In this document: piece after piece, positions 20,953-29,527 of the stretch | How positions within the stretch are numbered: the first letter of the stretch is position 1 | Layout of the letters: each line of letters begins with the position of its first letter | NCBI RefSeq assembly: GCF_030411955.1 | Contig: NZ_JASNRA010000009.1 | Span: 47,561-111,560, forward strand | Source of the DNA: Massilia sp. YIM B02443 | Lineage (GTDB): Bacteria > Pseudomonadota > Gammaproteobacteria > Burkholderiales > Burkholderiaceae_D | DNA length: 64,000 bases | Direction: 5' to 3' | Position numbers and translations under genes: made by a program | The notes under the pieces: model-generated | The model's database searches: none | What the model was told of the DNA's origin: nothing | The model's input: the letters and a program-made list of their open reading frames with translations, nothing else

Positions 20953-21430
20953 AATCGGTCGCCATCATCGCCTTGAAGTAGATGGGCTGTCCATAGTTGA
21001 AGAAGTAGGTGTAGGCGTCGAAAAAAGGGTCGGTGACCGTGACCTCCACATACACCAGCACCTTTTTCGGGATGTCGAATCCATTGCAGCGGCCCCAGAA
21101 CTGACTCGAACCGGTCTGGCACTGGACCACGACATCGATGCCGCCGCCCGGCGCCAGGTCGGTCAGCTCCTGGCGTGCGATGCTTTGCGCGATCAGCGCG
21201 GCCGGCACTTCGGCCCCGCCGCTGGATGGCTTCATTTCCTGGTACGAGGTGGTGGCGAGAAAGCGCGCCGCGTCGTGCGCGGCTTTCTGCACCACCGTGT
21301 AATGCCACAGCACGCGGCCGAACAGCAGCAATGCCGCGGTCATGCCGATGAAGATCGGAAGGATGATGGCGCATTCGACGGCAACGCCGCCGCGCCCGCG
21401 TTTTCCGCGCTGCCGGAATGCCAGGTTCAT
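20939..21430 (-). CDS. TadE-family minor pseudopilin
   Basis: This 163-residue protein has the classic TadE form: RGKRGRGGVAVECAIILPIFIGMTAALLLFGRVLWHYTVVQKAAHDAARFLA, with GxVAVE at the presumed processing site and one membrane helix around residues 18-38. The C-terminal part contains two Cys (QCQTGSSQFWGRCNG) and aromatic-rich YTYFFNYGQPIYFKAMM. The start ATG at 21430 overlaps the stop of the upstream tadG-like gene (ATGA), which argues for coupled translation. It resembles the following TadE-like gene only in the N-terminal region, so the two are distinct subunits and not a recent duplication. Confidence 0.87.
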   Translation of the reverse strand: MNLAFRQRGKRGRGGVAVECAIILPIFIGMTAALLLFGRVLWHYTVVQKAAHDAARFLATTSYQEMKPSSGGAEVPAALIAQSIARQELTDLAPGGGIDVVVQCQTGSSQFWGRCNGFDIPKKVLVYVEVTVTDPFFDAYTYFFNYGQPIYFKAMMATDYVGN

Positions 21431-22929
21431 TGATAGATCTCCACTTTTCCCGCCACCTGGTCGTCCCTGGCCAGGCCGCCGAACTCCGCATGCAGCGCGG
21501 TTCCCGCAGGCGCCACCGGCACCGTCATGAGGAATCTCCCGATCCCGAGCACGGTGGCGGTGGACCCGCTCACCGGGCAGGCCAGCAGGGGGATATTCAG
21601 CACGCGGCGCCACTTCTTGCCGGTGACCCGCCCGCTGGTGGTCGGGGCCAGGAAATACGCGGCATTGCGGGTTTCCAGGTAAGGCGTCGCATTCGGATAG
21701 GCGCCCACGCCCGAACCGGTGCCGTACAGGGCCTTCCAGACGGTCGTCGTGGCATTGAACGGCAGGTAGCCTTCGCCCGGCTCCGGCGCGCCTTTCTCGA
21801 CGTAGGAGGACCATGGCACCGCGCGCGCGAAACTCCAGAGCGGGCCGTAGTCGGCCGCCACCGTGTGGTTCGGGGGGCCGATCTCGGCCACGGTCTGCAG
21901 CTTGTCGGTGCTGGACGTGTCCGGCTGCGCGCTCTGGAACGATGCCTTCGGGTCCATCCAGCCGGTGCCGGCGAATGTGTAGTGTCTGACGTTGCTGTCG
22001 GGAGGCGCGCTGTGGATGTCGCAGGTCCCGGTATAGCCGTCGAAGCGGGAATTCAGGAAGGGTCCATAGGTGCCGATCGGGAACGGACCGTGCACTCGCA
22101 CGGTCGCCCCGGTGATCGACGGCACGGCCATCGTTCCGCTGCAGATATGGGGCGTATAGATCCATGACGCGAAGTTGTCGGCCGTGGTGGGTACGTTGCC
22201 GAGCGTAATCGGATCGACCTGGAAACTGGCGGCGCTGCTGCCATGGGGATTCAGGTTCATCAGGTTGTACCCGACGCCGCGCCGAAAGCCGTACTCGAGC
22301 AATTCATCGTACTGCTCGCCGCCGGCGTGCTGGCGCCTGGAATAGGAATCCGCCGACATCGCGCATACCGCCAGCGGCGTGACGTTCAGGCGCGACTTTC
22401 CGGCCACCGTCACGTGATGCAGATCGACCTCGGCCAGTGAGGACGAGAGCACCGGCGCGAAAAACGTCACCACCTTGCCGTAGACGTCGTCCAACCCGGC
22501 CGTGTCGACCTTCACATACACCAGCGCGGCCGGCGCGCCGGCCGCGTCGGTGCTGTTCCTCCAGCCGCCGTCGCGCGCGGCACTGAACGCGATCGCATTG
22601 TCGTTCCAGACGACGCGCTGCACGAATTCGTACCTGGGACCGTAGTCGGGGTCCTGCACGACCGCGCGGGCGGCGTCCACTGCAGCCTGGACGCCTTCCT
22701 TGGTACCGTTCAGGTGGGTCGCGGCAGCGATCGCGGCCGAATCGGCCAGGGTCTGCAGTTCGGCCCGGCGGTTGTACAGGCGCGCCATGTCGATGGCGAG
22801 CGCAAAGAAGCCGAGCATCAGCAGCAGCAGCACGGCGGCCATGACGGCAATGGCGCCGCCCTGGCGCCGACGGCCGCGGCGCGCCGGGGAAGGTCCGGGA
22901 TCAGACGGCGGGGAATGCGGCGCCTTCAT
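21427..22929 (-). CDS. TadG-like Flp pilus assembly protein
   Basis: The 500-residue protein begins with a basic stretch and then RRRQGGAIAVMAAVLLLLMLGFFALAIDMARLYNRRAELQTLADSAAIAAATHL, the TadG/Flp-pilus signature in which a single helix is followed by DxARLY and LQ..ADSAALAAA. The remainder is a large extracytoplasmic domain. It is the first gene of the trio with the two TadE-like genes. Upstream is a 176-base gap before the next gene, in which I see no clear promoter. TadG is thought to anchor Tad pili or similar assemblies to the envelope; the lack of other tad genes nearby means the rest of the machinery must be elsewhere or absent. Confidence 0.87.
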   Translation of the reverse strand: MKAPHSPPSDPGPSPARRGRRRQGGAIAVMAAVLLLLMLGFFALAIDMARLYNRRAELQTLADSAAIAAATHLNGTKEGVQAAVDAARAVVQDPDYGPRYEFVQRVVWNDNAIAFSAARDGGWRNSTDAAGAPAALVYVKVDTAGLDDVYGKVVTFFAPVLSSSLAEVDLHHVTVAGKSRLNVTPLAVCAMSADSYSRRQHAGGEQYDELLEYGFRRGVGYNLMNLNPHGSSAASFQVDPITLGNVPTTADNFASWIYTPHICSGTMAVPSITGATVRVHGPFPIGTYGPFLNSRFDGYTGTCDIHSAPPDSNVRHYTFAGTGWMDPKASFQSAQPDTSSTDKLQTVAEIGPPNHTVAADYGPLWSFARAVPWSSYVEKGAPEPGEGYLPFNATTTVWKALYGTGSGVGAYPNATPYLETRNAAYFLAPTTSGRVTGKKWRRVLNIPLLACPVSGSTATVLGIGRFLMTVPVAPAGTALHAEFGGLARDDQVAGKVEIYQ

Positions 22930-23105
22930 GTCGCCTCCGGTGTAGCGGAAAAGTCGTTGAGATAGAACAATCAGCTCATGCCATCCCCGATTGTAGGTGC
23001 GCGTTCAATACGGATATTGACCAAGACCAACCACAGTCCGCTGCGGCCAATCGCCCGGCGCCGCCCGGCCAGCCGGCCGAAGAGCCGCTCGGCGCCGGGC
23101 CGCGA

Positions 23106-23945
23106 TCAGCCGCGCAGGAACGCCAGCAGCTCGGCGTTGAGGCGATCCTTGTGGGTCGCCGGCAGGCCGTGACCGGCGCCCTCGAACACCGACAGGCGGC
23201 CCTGCGGCAGCATCTCGACGGCGCGCCGTGCGGTGGTCGCCAGCGGCACGATCTGGTCGTCGTCGCCGTGGATCACCAGGGTCGGGATCGTCATCTTGTG
23301 CAGGTCGGCGCTGAAGTCGGTCTCCGAGAACTGTTTGATACAGGCATGGGCGCTCCTGATGCTGCATTGCAGGCCCTGGAACAGGAACGACTGGCGCATG
23401 CCTTCCGAGACCTTGGCGCCGGGGCGGTTGAAGCCGTAGAACGGCGTGCTCAGGTCGAGGAAGAACCCGGCGCGGTCGCTGCGCACGCCGTCGCGGATGC
23501 CGTCGAATACCGACATCGGCACGCCGTCCGGGTTGGCCGGCGAAACCACCATCTGCGGCGTCACGGCGCCGACCAGCACCGCTTTGGCCACGCGCCCGGT
23601 GCCGTGACGGCCGATGTAGCGCGCCACTTCGCCGCCGCCGGTCGAATGGCCGACCAGGGTGGCGCCGCTGATGTCGAGGGCCTCGAGCAGGGTCGCCAGG
23701 TCGTCGGCGTAGCTGTCCATGTCGTTGCCGTGCCAGGGCTTGCTCGAGCGGCCGTGGCCGCGGCGGTCGTGGGCAATGACGCGGTAGCCGTGCTCGGCCA
23801 GGAACAGCATCTGGTCTTCCCAGGCGTCGGCCGACAGCGGCCAGCCGTGGCTGAACACCACCGGGATGCCGTGGCCCCAGTCGGTGAAGTGGATGACGGC
23901 GCCGTCGCGGGCGGTGACGGTGTCGATGGTGCGTGCGTTGCTCAT
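23106..23945 (-). CDS. Alpha/beta hydrolase, non-haem chloroperoxidase/arylesterase type
   Basis: The 279-residue cytoplasmic protein belongs to the group containing bacterial arylesterases and cofactor-free haloperoxidases. Motifs: the oxyanion-hole [10 protein letters not shown] near residues 33-42, [19 protein letters not shown] near 53-71, nucleophile elbow VGHSTGGGE with Ser101, the acid in [11 protein letters not shown], and the His in EGAGHGLP. All three catalytic residues are therefore present. The length equals that of typical family members (about 275). There is no signal peptide. It is transcribed away from the M20 amidohydrolase gene, with a 213-base intergenic stretch between them. 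Substrate cannot be read from sequence; family enzymes hydrolyse esters and can perhydrolyse acids. Confidence 0.9.
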   Translation of the reverse strand: MSNARTIDTVTARDGAVIHFTDWGHGIPVVFSHGWPLSADAWEDQMLFLAEHGYRVIAHDRRGHGRSSKPWHGNDMDSYADDLATLLEALDISGATLVGHSTGGGEVARYIGRHGTGRVAKAVLVGAVTPQMVVSPANPDGVPMSVFDGIRDGVRSDRAGFFLDLSTPFYGFNRPGAKVSEGMRQSFLFQGLQCSIRSAHACIKQFSETDFSADLHKMTIPTLVIHGDDDQIVPLATTARRAVEMLPQGRLSVFEGAGHGLPATHKDRLNAELLAFLRG

Positions 23946-24060
23946 GGTGGTGTCCTTTCAGGAGGGGCGAGGTCTCGGTGCCGATGCGCCGGGCGCTGCC
24001 GGCCGGACAATTATCGGGCCCCTGCGCGCCCGTTCCGCGATGCGAAAGTGGGGACCACGA

Positions 24061-24076
24061 CCCCCCATTTGGGGGG
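24061..24076. repeat. Perfect GC-run inverted repeat in a divergent promoter region
   Basis: CCCCCCATTTGGGGGG is a perfect palindrome (C6-ATTT-G6 with matching A/T) midway between the divergent hydrolase and M20 genes. It could be an operator or a stem with a two-base centre; I do not recognise the site. Confidence 0.5.
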
Positions 24077-24158
24077 GCGGGTGAGCCCCGGTGCGCTGCC
24101 GGAAACCGGGCGCCTGTAGAATCGACCACCATCTTCCCAACCCTGCAAGCGAGACCCG

Positions 24159-25490
24159 ATGCCACTTTCCCGCACCTTCCGTCGCACCTTGACCGCAGCC
24201 GCCCTGATGGCGGCCCTGGCCCCGGTCCACGCCGCTTCGCTCCCGGCCCCGTTCGACGCCCAGCTCACGGCCGGCTATCCCAAACTCGAAGCCTTCTACC
24301 AGGAGCTGCACGCCAACCCGGAACTGGGCTTCAACGAACGCCAGACCGCGGCCCGCCTGGCCGAACGCGCCAGGGCGCTCGGCTTCGAGGTGACCACCGG
24401 CGTCGGCGGCACCGGCGTGGTGGCGATCCTGAAGAACGGCCCCGGTCCGACCGTCATGCTGCGCACCGAGATGGATGCGCTGCCGGTGCTGGAAAAGACC
24501 GGCCTGCCGTTCGCCAGCAAGGTCACGACGAAAAATGCGGCCGGCGAGACGGTGCCGGTAATGCACGCCTGCGGCCACGACCTGCACATGGCGGCCTGGC
24601 TCGGCACCGCGCAGCTGATGGCGCAGAACCGCAAGGCCTGGAGCGGCACCCTGATGCTGATCGGCCAGCCGGCCGAAGAGTCGCTCAGCGGCGCCGCGGC
24701 CATGCTCAAGGATGGCCTGTTCACGCGCTTCCCCAAGCCGGATTATGCGCTGTCGATGCACGACGACGCCTCGATGGCCTCGGGCACGGTGATGTGGCAC
24801 GCGGGGCCGTTCCGCGCCTCGGCCGACACGGTCACCATCACCATGTTCGGCCAGGGCGGCCACGGCGCCACGCCGCACGAGACGCGCGACCCGGTGGTGA
24901 TGGCGGCGCGCCTGGTGATGGCGCTGCAGACCCTGGTCTCGCGCGAGAACAATCCGCTCGATCCGGCCGTGATCACGATCGGCAGCATCCAGGGCGGCAC
25001 GGTCGCCAACATCGTGCCCGACCAGGTGAAACTGGGCCTGACGGTGCGCACTTTCCGGCCCGAGGTGCGCCAGCGCGTGCTGGCCAGCATCGCGCGCGAA
25101 GCAAAGGGCGAGGCGCTCGCCGCCGGCGCGCCGAAGGAACCGCTGGTCGAGGTCAAGCCGGGCACCGATTCGGTCTACAACGATCCGGAACTGATGGCGC
25201 GCGCGGTCAAGGCGGTCGAGCGCGCAGTGGGACCGGAGTTCGTCAAGGAGATGCCGGCCAAGATGACGTCGGAAGACTTCGCGATGTACGGCCAGCAGCC
25301 GGGCGTCAAGGCGCTGCTGCTGCACGTGGGCGCGGTGGAAGCGGGCCGGCTGGAGGCGGCGAAGAAGGCCGGCATGCCGGTGCCGGGCACCCACTCGCCG
25401 CAGTGGGCGCCGGACCTGAAGCCGACCCTGACCAATACCATCAAGGCCGAGACGGCGATCCTGCTCGACCTGATGGCGCCCAAGCGCTAG
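24159..25490 (+). CDS. Exported M20D-family amidohydrolase
   Basis: The 443-residue protein is an M20D metallopeptidase-type amidohydrolase (hippurate/N-acyl amino-acid hydrolase and IAA-amino-acid hydrolase relatives). An N-terminal signal peptide (MPLSRTFRRTLTAAALMAALAPVHA) sends it to the periplasm. Then come ELHANPELGFNE, MLRTEMDALPVLEKTGLPF, metal ligands in MHACGHDLHM (about residues 129-138), LIGQPAEES with the catalytic Glu pair, MHDD, the dimerisation domain with GQGGHGATPHETRDPV, and TSEDFAMY near the end. The set of binuclear metal ligands looks complete. It is a single-gene unit; its stop overlaps the convergent GGDEF/EAL gene stop by four bases (CTAG). Periplasmic location suggests scavenging of N-acyl or small amide substrates. 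Confidence 0.9.
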   Translation: MPLSRTFRRTLTAAALMAALAPVHAASLPAPFDAQLTAGYPKLEAFYQELHANPELGFNERQTAARLAERARALGFEVTTGVGGTGVVAILKNGPGPTVMLRTEMDALPVLEKTGLPFASKVTTKNAAGETVPVMHACGHDLHMAAWLGTAQLMAQNRKAWSGTLMLIGQPAEESLSGAAAMLKDGLFTRFPKPDYALSMHDDASMASGTVMWHAGPFRASADTVTITMFGQGGHGATPHETRDPVVMAARLVMALQTLVSRENNPLDPAVITIGSIQGGTVANIVPDQVKLGLTVRTFRPEVRQRVLASIAREAKGEALAAGAPKEPLVEVKPGTDSVYNDPELMARAVKAVERAVGPEFVKEMPAKMTSEDFAMYGQQPGVKALLLHVGAVEAGRLEAAKKAGMPVPGTHSPQWAPDLKPTLTNTIKAETAILLDLMAPKR

Positions 25491-28387
25491 GCCGGCACCG
25501 CTGGCGGCGCCGGCTGCAGCTGCTGCAGTTGTGTAACGCACTCCGGCGCCGGCAGCGGGCGGCCGATGTAGTAGCCCTGGATCTCGTCGCAGCCGAAGCG
25601 TTCCAGCTGGCGCAGCTGCTCGACGTTCTCCACGCCCTCGGCCACCACCTTCAGGTTCAGGCTGTGCGCCAGGTCGATCACGGCCTTGGTGATGGCCGCG
25701 TCCTCGCTGTCGTGCGGCAGGTCGCGCACGAAGGTGCGGTCGATCTTGAGGGCGTCGAGCGGGAAGCGTTTCAGGTAGGCCAGGCTCGAGTAGCCGGTGC
25801 CGAAGTCGTCGATCGACAGGCGGATGCCGAGTTCCTTGATGCGGCCCAGGATCGCCACCGCCGCAGCCGGGTCGGCCATCAGCATCGATTCGGTCAGCTC
25901 GAATTCGAGCAGGGCCGGGTCGACGCCGGAGGCGCCCACGATGCGCTCGACGGCGCCGGCCAGGTCGTCCTGGCGCAGCTGGCGCGCCGACAGGTTGATC
26001 GCCACCGGCCGCACGGCCAGGCCCTGGGCCTGCCAGGCGCGCAGCTGGGCGCAGACTTCCTGCACCACCCATTCGCCGACCGGGATGATGAGTCCCGAGT
26101 CTTCCAGCAGCGAGATGAATTCGAGCGGCGGCACCAGGCCGCGCTCGGGATGGCGCCAGCGCAGCAGCGCCTCGAAGCCGCTGAGCGCGCCGCTGGCCAG
26201 GTCCACCTTGGGCTGGTAGTGCAGCAAGAATTCGCCATTCTCCAGCGCCAGGTGCAGCTGGGCTTCCAGGCGCAGGCGCTGCTCGGCGCCTTCCTGCATT
26301 GCCGCCGTGTACAGCTGGTGGTTGTTGCGGCCGCTGTTCTTGGCGGCGTACATCGCCGTGTCGGCGTTCTTGAGCAGCGTGTCGGCGTCCAGGCCGTCGG
26401 CGGGATAGCGCGCGATGCCGATGCTGGCCGAGACGAACAGCTGCTGGCCGCCCATCATGAACGGCCGCGACAGGGTCTCGACCAGCGCCCGCGCCAGGCG
26501 CACCAGGTCGTCGTCGCCGCCCACCGCCGGCAGCACCAGCGCGAACTCGTCGCCGCCCAGGCGCGCCACCAGGTCGCCTTCCAGCACGCACCCGCGCAGG
26601 CGCTGGGTGGCCAGCACCAGCAGCTGGTCGCCGACGTCGTGGCCCAGGCTGTCGTTGACCTTCTTGAAGTGATCGAGGTCGATGAACATCACGCCGGCGC
26701 GCCCGCCCGTGGCCGCGGCGCCCTTGATCACCTGGTTCAGGAAGTTGGCCAGGTGGCGCCGGTTGGGCAGGTCGGTGAGGGCGTCGTACTGGGCCAGGTA
26801 GGTCAAGCGCTTCTGCGCCGCCTGGCGCTCGATGGCGGTGGCCAGGATGTTGGTGATGCTGCGCAGGAAGACGTGGTCTTCGGACGCGAACGGACGCCCG
26901 TCGTCGCTGAACACGCCGATCATGCCGAACTGGCGGTCGGCGCAGATGATGCAGGCGTCGACGCCGCTGTTCACGCCGTGCGACTCACCCAGGGCGGCGA
27001 ACATCGGGCGCAGGAGCTGGTCGGCCGGCTGCGCTTGCAGCACGACGGCCAGCCCGCTCAGCTGCAGGCCGGCGGCGTGCGCGAGCAGGCCGGCGCCGGC
27101 GCGCACCGTCACATGGCGCGCGCCGTCGCGTTCGTCGAATTCGAACACGGCAGCCGCGGACGCGCCGAGCGCGCTTGCAGCGGCCTGGGCGGCGGCGCCG
27201 AACAGGTGGTCAAGCTCGCCCGTGGCCAGCGCCGCGCGGCCAAGGTCGGCGACCAGCCTCTCGCGCCGCGCGTTGGCGACGATGGTGCGCTCGAACTCCT
27301 TGCGCGCGGTGATGTCGATGTCGATGCAGATATAACGTTCCAGCACGTTGTCGGCGTCGAAGATGGGGACGATGGTGCGCTGCCATTGCAGGCCGCGCGC
27401 ATGGCCCAGCACCGCCACTTCGCCGGTCCAGGCGGCGCCGTCGGGCTGCCACTGCGGGCCGTCGGGGGCGCGCGTGAAGCGCGACAGCGGCTGGCCGATC
27501 AGCTCGGCGCGGGTATGGCCGCTGCTGGCCTGGAACAAGGCGTTGACGTTGACGATGCGGCCCTCTGTGTCGATCTCGGAGACGATCGCCGCCTGGTCCA
27601 TCGCGCTTTTATGCTGCATCAGCGAATTCATGAGGGATTCGATCTGCTGGCCGTACTGCACCCGCAGGCTGGCGGCGCCGCGGTTGACGGCCAGGATCGC
27701 TTCCTGGATCTCGCTCGGGGCGTCGGCGCGGAACGAGGCTTCGGCCATCACCCGGCCGGCCGCCAGGTCGTGCTCGAGCAGGCGCAGGCCGCCCAGGTTC
27801 TCGAGCCAGCGGCGCAGGAAGATGTGGGTCAGCGCCAGGCTGGCCATGAACAGCACCCAGGCCACGGCCGAGGTCTCGGCGACCAGGCTCCACAACTGCG
27901 CGGCCAGCCGCTGTTCGTCGAAGGTCAGCCGGATCACGCCGTAGTCCTTGCCGCCGACCGCAATCACCCGGTTGACGTCGTAGAAGCGGTCGACGATCAG
28001 TTCGGTAAACCATGCCGGGGCCGGCGTCAGGTGCGTCGCGGCCGCCTGCAGGCGGATCGCGCCGCCGCCCAGGTCGAGGAACTCGGCCTGCTTGAACGGC
28101 GACCGGATCAGGAGCTGGTTGAGGGTGCGCTTGACGGTGTCGTAGTCGCCGATGACGACGCTTTCTTCGACGCTGCGCGTGACGATCTCGACCAGCATCT
28201 GCGCGCTGTCCTGGGTTTCCTCGATGTGCTGCAGGTACTGGTAGCGGTAGAACATGCCGAGGCCGGCCATCAGCAGCACCAGCATCGCCAGGCTGAACAG
28301 CCCGAAGACGCGGCCCACCAGCGAGCGCGGCAGGAACGAGCGCAGCCGCGATGGCGACGGCGCGGACGGCAGGGCGGCGCCCTGCAT
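25487..28387 (-). CDS. Membrane sensor GGDEF-EAL protein with PAS and GAF domains
   Basis: This 966-residue protein should make and/or degrade cyclic di-GMP in response to periplasmic and internal signals. Order: N-terminal helix (about 25-45), periplasmic domain (about 46-168), second helix (about 172-192), HAMP-like linker, PAS domain (about 265-370, IVSEIDTEGRIVNVNALFQASSGHTRAELIGQPLSRF), GAF domain (about 385-545), GGDEF domain with intact LGGDEFALVL near residue 611, then EAL domain with FEALLRW near 735, INLSARQL, DDFGTGYSSLAYLKRFPLDALKIDR and EGVE. Both catalytic signatures are intact. It overlaps the upstream PhnD-like gene by one to three bases (ATGA), so the binding protein is probably its periplasmic partner. 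Confidence 0.93.
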   Translation of the reverse strand: MQGAALPSAPSPSRLRSFLPRSLVGRVFGLFSLAMLVLLMAGLGMFYRYQYLQHIEETQDSAQMLVEIVTRSVEESVVIGDYDTVKRTLNQLLIRSPFKQAEFLDLGGGAIRLQAAATHLTPAPAWFTELIVDRFYDVNRVIAVGGKDYGVIRLTFDEQRLAAQLWSLVAETSAVAWVLFMASLALTHIFLRRWLENLGGLRLLEHDLAAGRVMAEASFRADAPSEIQEAILAVNRGAASLRVQYGQQIESLMNSLMQHKSAMDQAAIVSEIDTEGRIVNVNALFQASSGHTRAELIGQPLSRFTRAPDGPQWQPDGAAWTGEVAVLGHARGLQWQRTIVPIFDADNVLERYICIDIDITARKEFERTIVANARRERLVADLGRAALATGELDHLFGAAAQAAASALGASAAAVFEFDERDGARHVTVRAGAGLLAHAAGLQLSGLAVVLQAQPADQLLRPMFAALGESHGVNSGVDACIICADRQFGMIGVFSDDGRPFASEDHVFLRSITNILATAIERQAAQKRLTYLAQYDALTDLPNRRHLANFLNQVIKGAAATGGRAGVMFIDLDHFKKVNDSLGHDVGDQLLVLATQRLRGCVLEGDLVARLGGDEFALVLPAVGGDDDLVRLARALVETLSRPFMMGGQQLFVSASIGIARYPADGLDADTLLKNADTAMYAAKNSGRNNHQLYTAAMQEGAEQRLRLEAQLHLALENGEFLLHYQPKVDLASGALSGFEALLRWRHPERGLVPPLEFISLLEDSGLIIPVGEWVVQEVCAQLRAWQAQGLAVRPVAINLSARQLRQDDLAGAVERIVGASGVDPALLEFELTESMLMADPAAAVAILGRIKELGIRLSIDDFGTGYSSLAYLKRFPLDALKIDRTFVRDLPHDSEDAAITKAVIDLAHSLNLKVVAEGVENVEQLRQLERFGCDEIQGYYIGRPLPAPECVTQLQQLQPAPPAVPA

Positions 28388-29283
28388 CAGCGCAGCTCGG
28401 CCGGGGCGCCGGCGTAGAAGGTGCGGTAGCTGGCGTAGTCGGCCTCGCTGGCCGCGACGAACGAGATCGGCGCCGGCGAATGGATCAGCTCGGCCGCGGC
28501 GGCCAGCACGCGCCGGCCCTCGGGGTCACGGTGCATGTTGAGGAAGGCGCGCGCCACCGCGCTCACCCTGGCGGCCGGCACCCGGGGCGAGGCCATCAGC
28601 GCCAGGTCGTTGAACGGTTCCGAACTCCACAGCACGCGGAAGGCCGCGCCTTCGCGGCCCTTCCAGTTCTCGACCAGCTGCGAATTGGCGCCCACCGCCT
28701 TGACCATGCCGGCGAACAGCTGGGTGAAGGCGGCGTCCTGGTTGCCGGCGAAGACCACGGTGACGGGGATGTCGCGCTGCAGCAGCTGGGCGTAGCTGGC
28801 CTTGTAGGCGACCAGCGCCTCGGGGCCGGGGAATCCGACCGACGCGCCGGCCAGCAGCTTGAGGCTGCGGATCGGCGAATCGGCCGGGACCACGATCTGC
28901 GAGCGCACCGGCGGCAGGTTGCGCCGTCCGAACACGGTCCAGCCCATCTTCGCGCGCTCCGGGCTGAACAAATGGTTGGTGAAGGCGAAGTCGACTTCGC
29001 GCGCCAGCACGAAGCTGGTGGTGTCGGCCGAGGTGCGGCCGAGCTTGAGGTTCATGCACACGCCGCTGCGCTCGGCCACGTAGGCGATGATCGGATTCCA
29101 GAAGCCGGCCGAGACCTGCAGGTTCCACTGGTTGACGGGCGAGAAGTTGTAGCAGGCCGGTCCGGCGGCGCGGGCGGGACCGGGGCCGAGGCCAATGCCC
29201 AGCAAGGCCAGCAGAGTGAAGGCGCGGCGCAGCGATGGCGCCCGGCGCGGGCGCGCGGGCGTGATGGTGAAATCCGTGATCAT
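28387..29283 (-). CDS. PhnD/SsuA-type periplasmic binding protein paired with GGDEF-EAL
   Basis: The 298-residue protein has a signal peptide (basic start, then LLALLGIGLGPGPARA, cleavage near residue 40) and the PhnD-like type 2 periplasmic binding fold: NFSPVNQWNLQVSAGFWNPIIAYVAERSGVCMNL, a DFAFTNHLFSPERAKMGW segment, SQIVVPADSPIRSLKLLAGASVGFPGPEALVAYKA (typical 'l.Gk.vgf..p.s' motif), and a C-terminal RTFYAGAPAEL. No ABC permease or ATPase gene is near. Instead it is translationally coupled to the downstream GGDEF-EAL gene (ATGA), so it probably acts as ligand sensor for that protein's periplasmic domain. The start at 29283 is chosen for the signal peptide. Confidence 0.88.
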   Translation of the reverse strand: MITDFTITPARPRRAPSLRRAFTLLALLGIGLGPGPARAAGPACYNFSPVNQWNLQVSAGFWNPIIAYVAERSGVCMNLKLGRTSADTTSFVLAREVDFAFTNHLFSPERAKMGWTVFGRRNLPPVRSQIVVPADSPIRSLKLLAGASVGFPGPEALVAYKASYAQLLQRDIPVTVVFAGNQDAAFTQLFAGMVKAVGANSQLVENWKGREGAAFRVLWSSEPFNDLALMASPRVPAARVSAVARAFLNMHRDPEGRRVLAAAAELIHSPAPISFVAASEADYASYRTFYAGAPAELR

Positions 29284-29490
29284 GGTGTCAAAGCGTTCCG
29301 GTATGGGAGGGGCGCGTCCCCGCCGATGGGTCGAACGGGCTGGAAGGTCGCAGGCCGGAACGGTGTCCGAAACCCTTCGTGCGGCGGATGATAGCGCGCC
29401 GGGACAGCGCTGAAACAGCCCGCTGCCCGCCGTCACACGAACGGTAAAGGTTTTTGGACGAAAAGCAAAGTTTATTTGTGGAAATACTAA

Positions 29491-29520
29491 CGCGGTGTGA
29501 CGCAGCCGCGCCACACCGCG
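29491..29520 (-). terminator. Hairpin after the Fur-box TonB receptor gene
   Basis: CGCGGTGTG and CACACCGCG form a perfect 9-bp stem with a 12-base loop, eight bases past the stop of the receptor gene on the minus strand, followed by TTAGTATTTCC. A likely terminator, without a long T run. The rest of the 29284-29490 stretch upstream of the binding-protein gene holds AT-rich DNA (about 29445-29490) probably containing its promoter. Confidence 0.6.
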
Positions 29521-29527
29521 CGCACCA

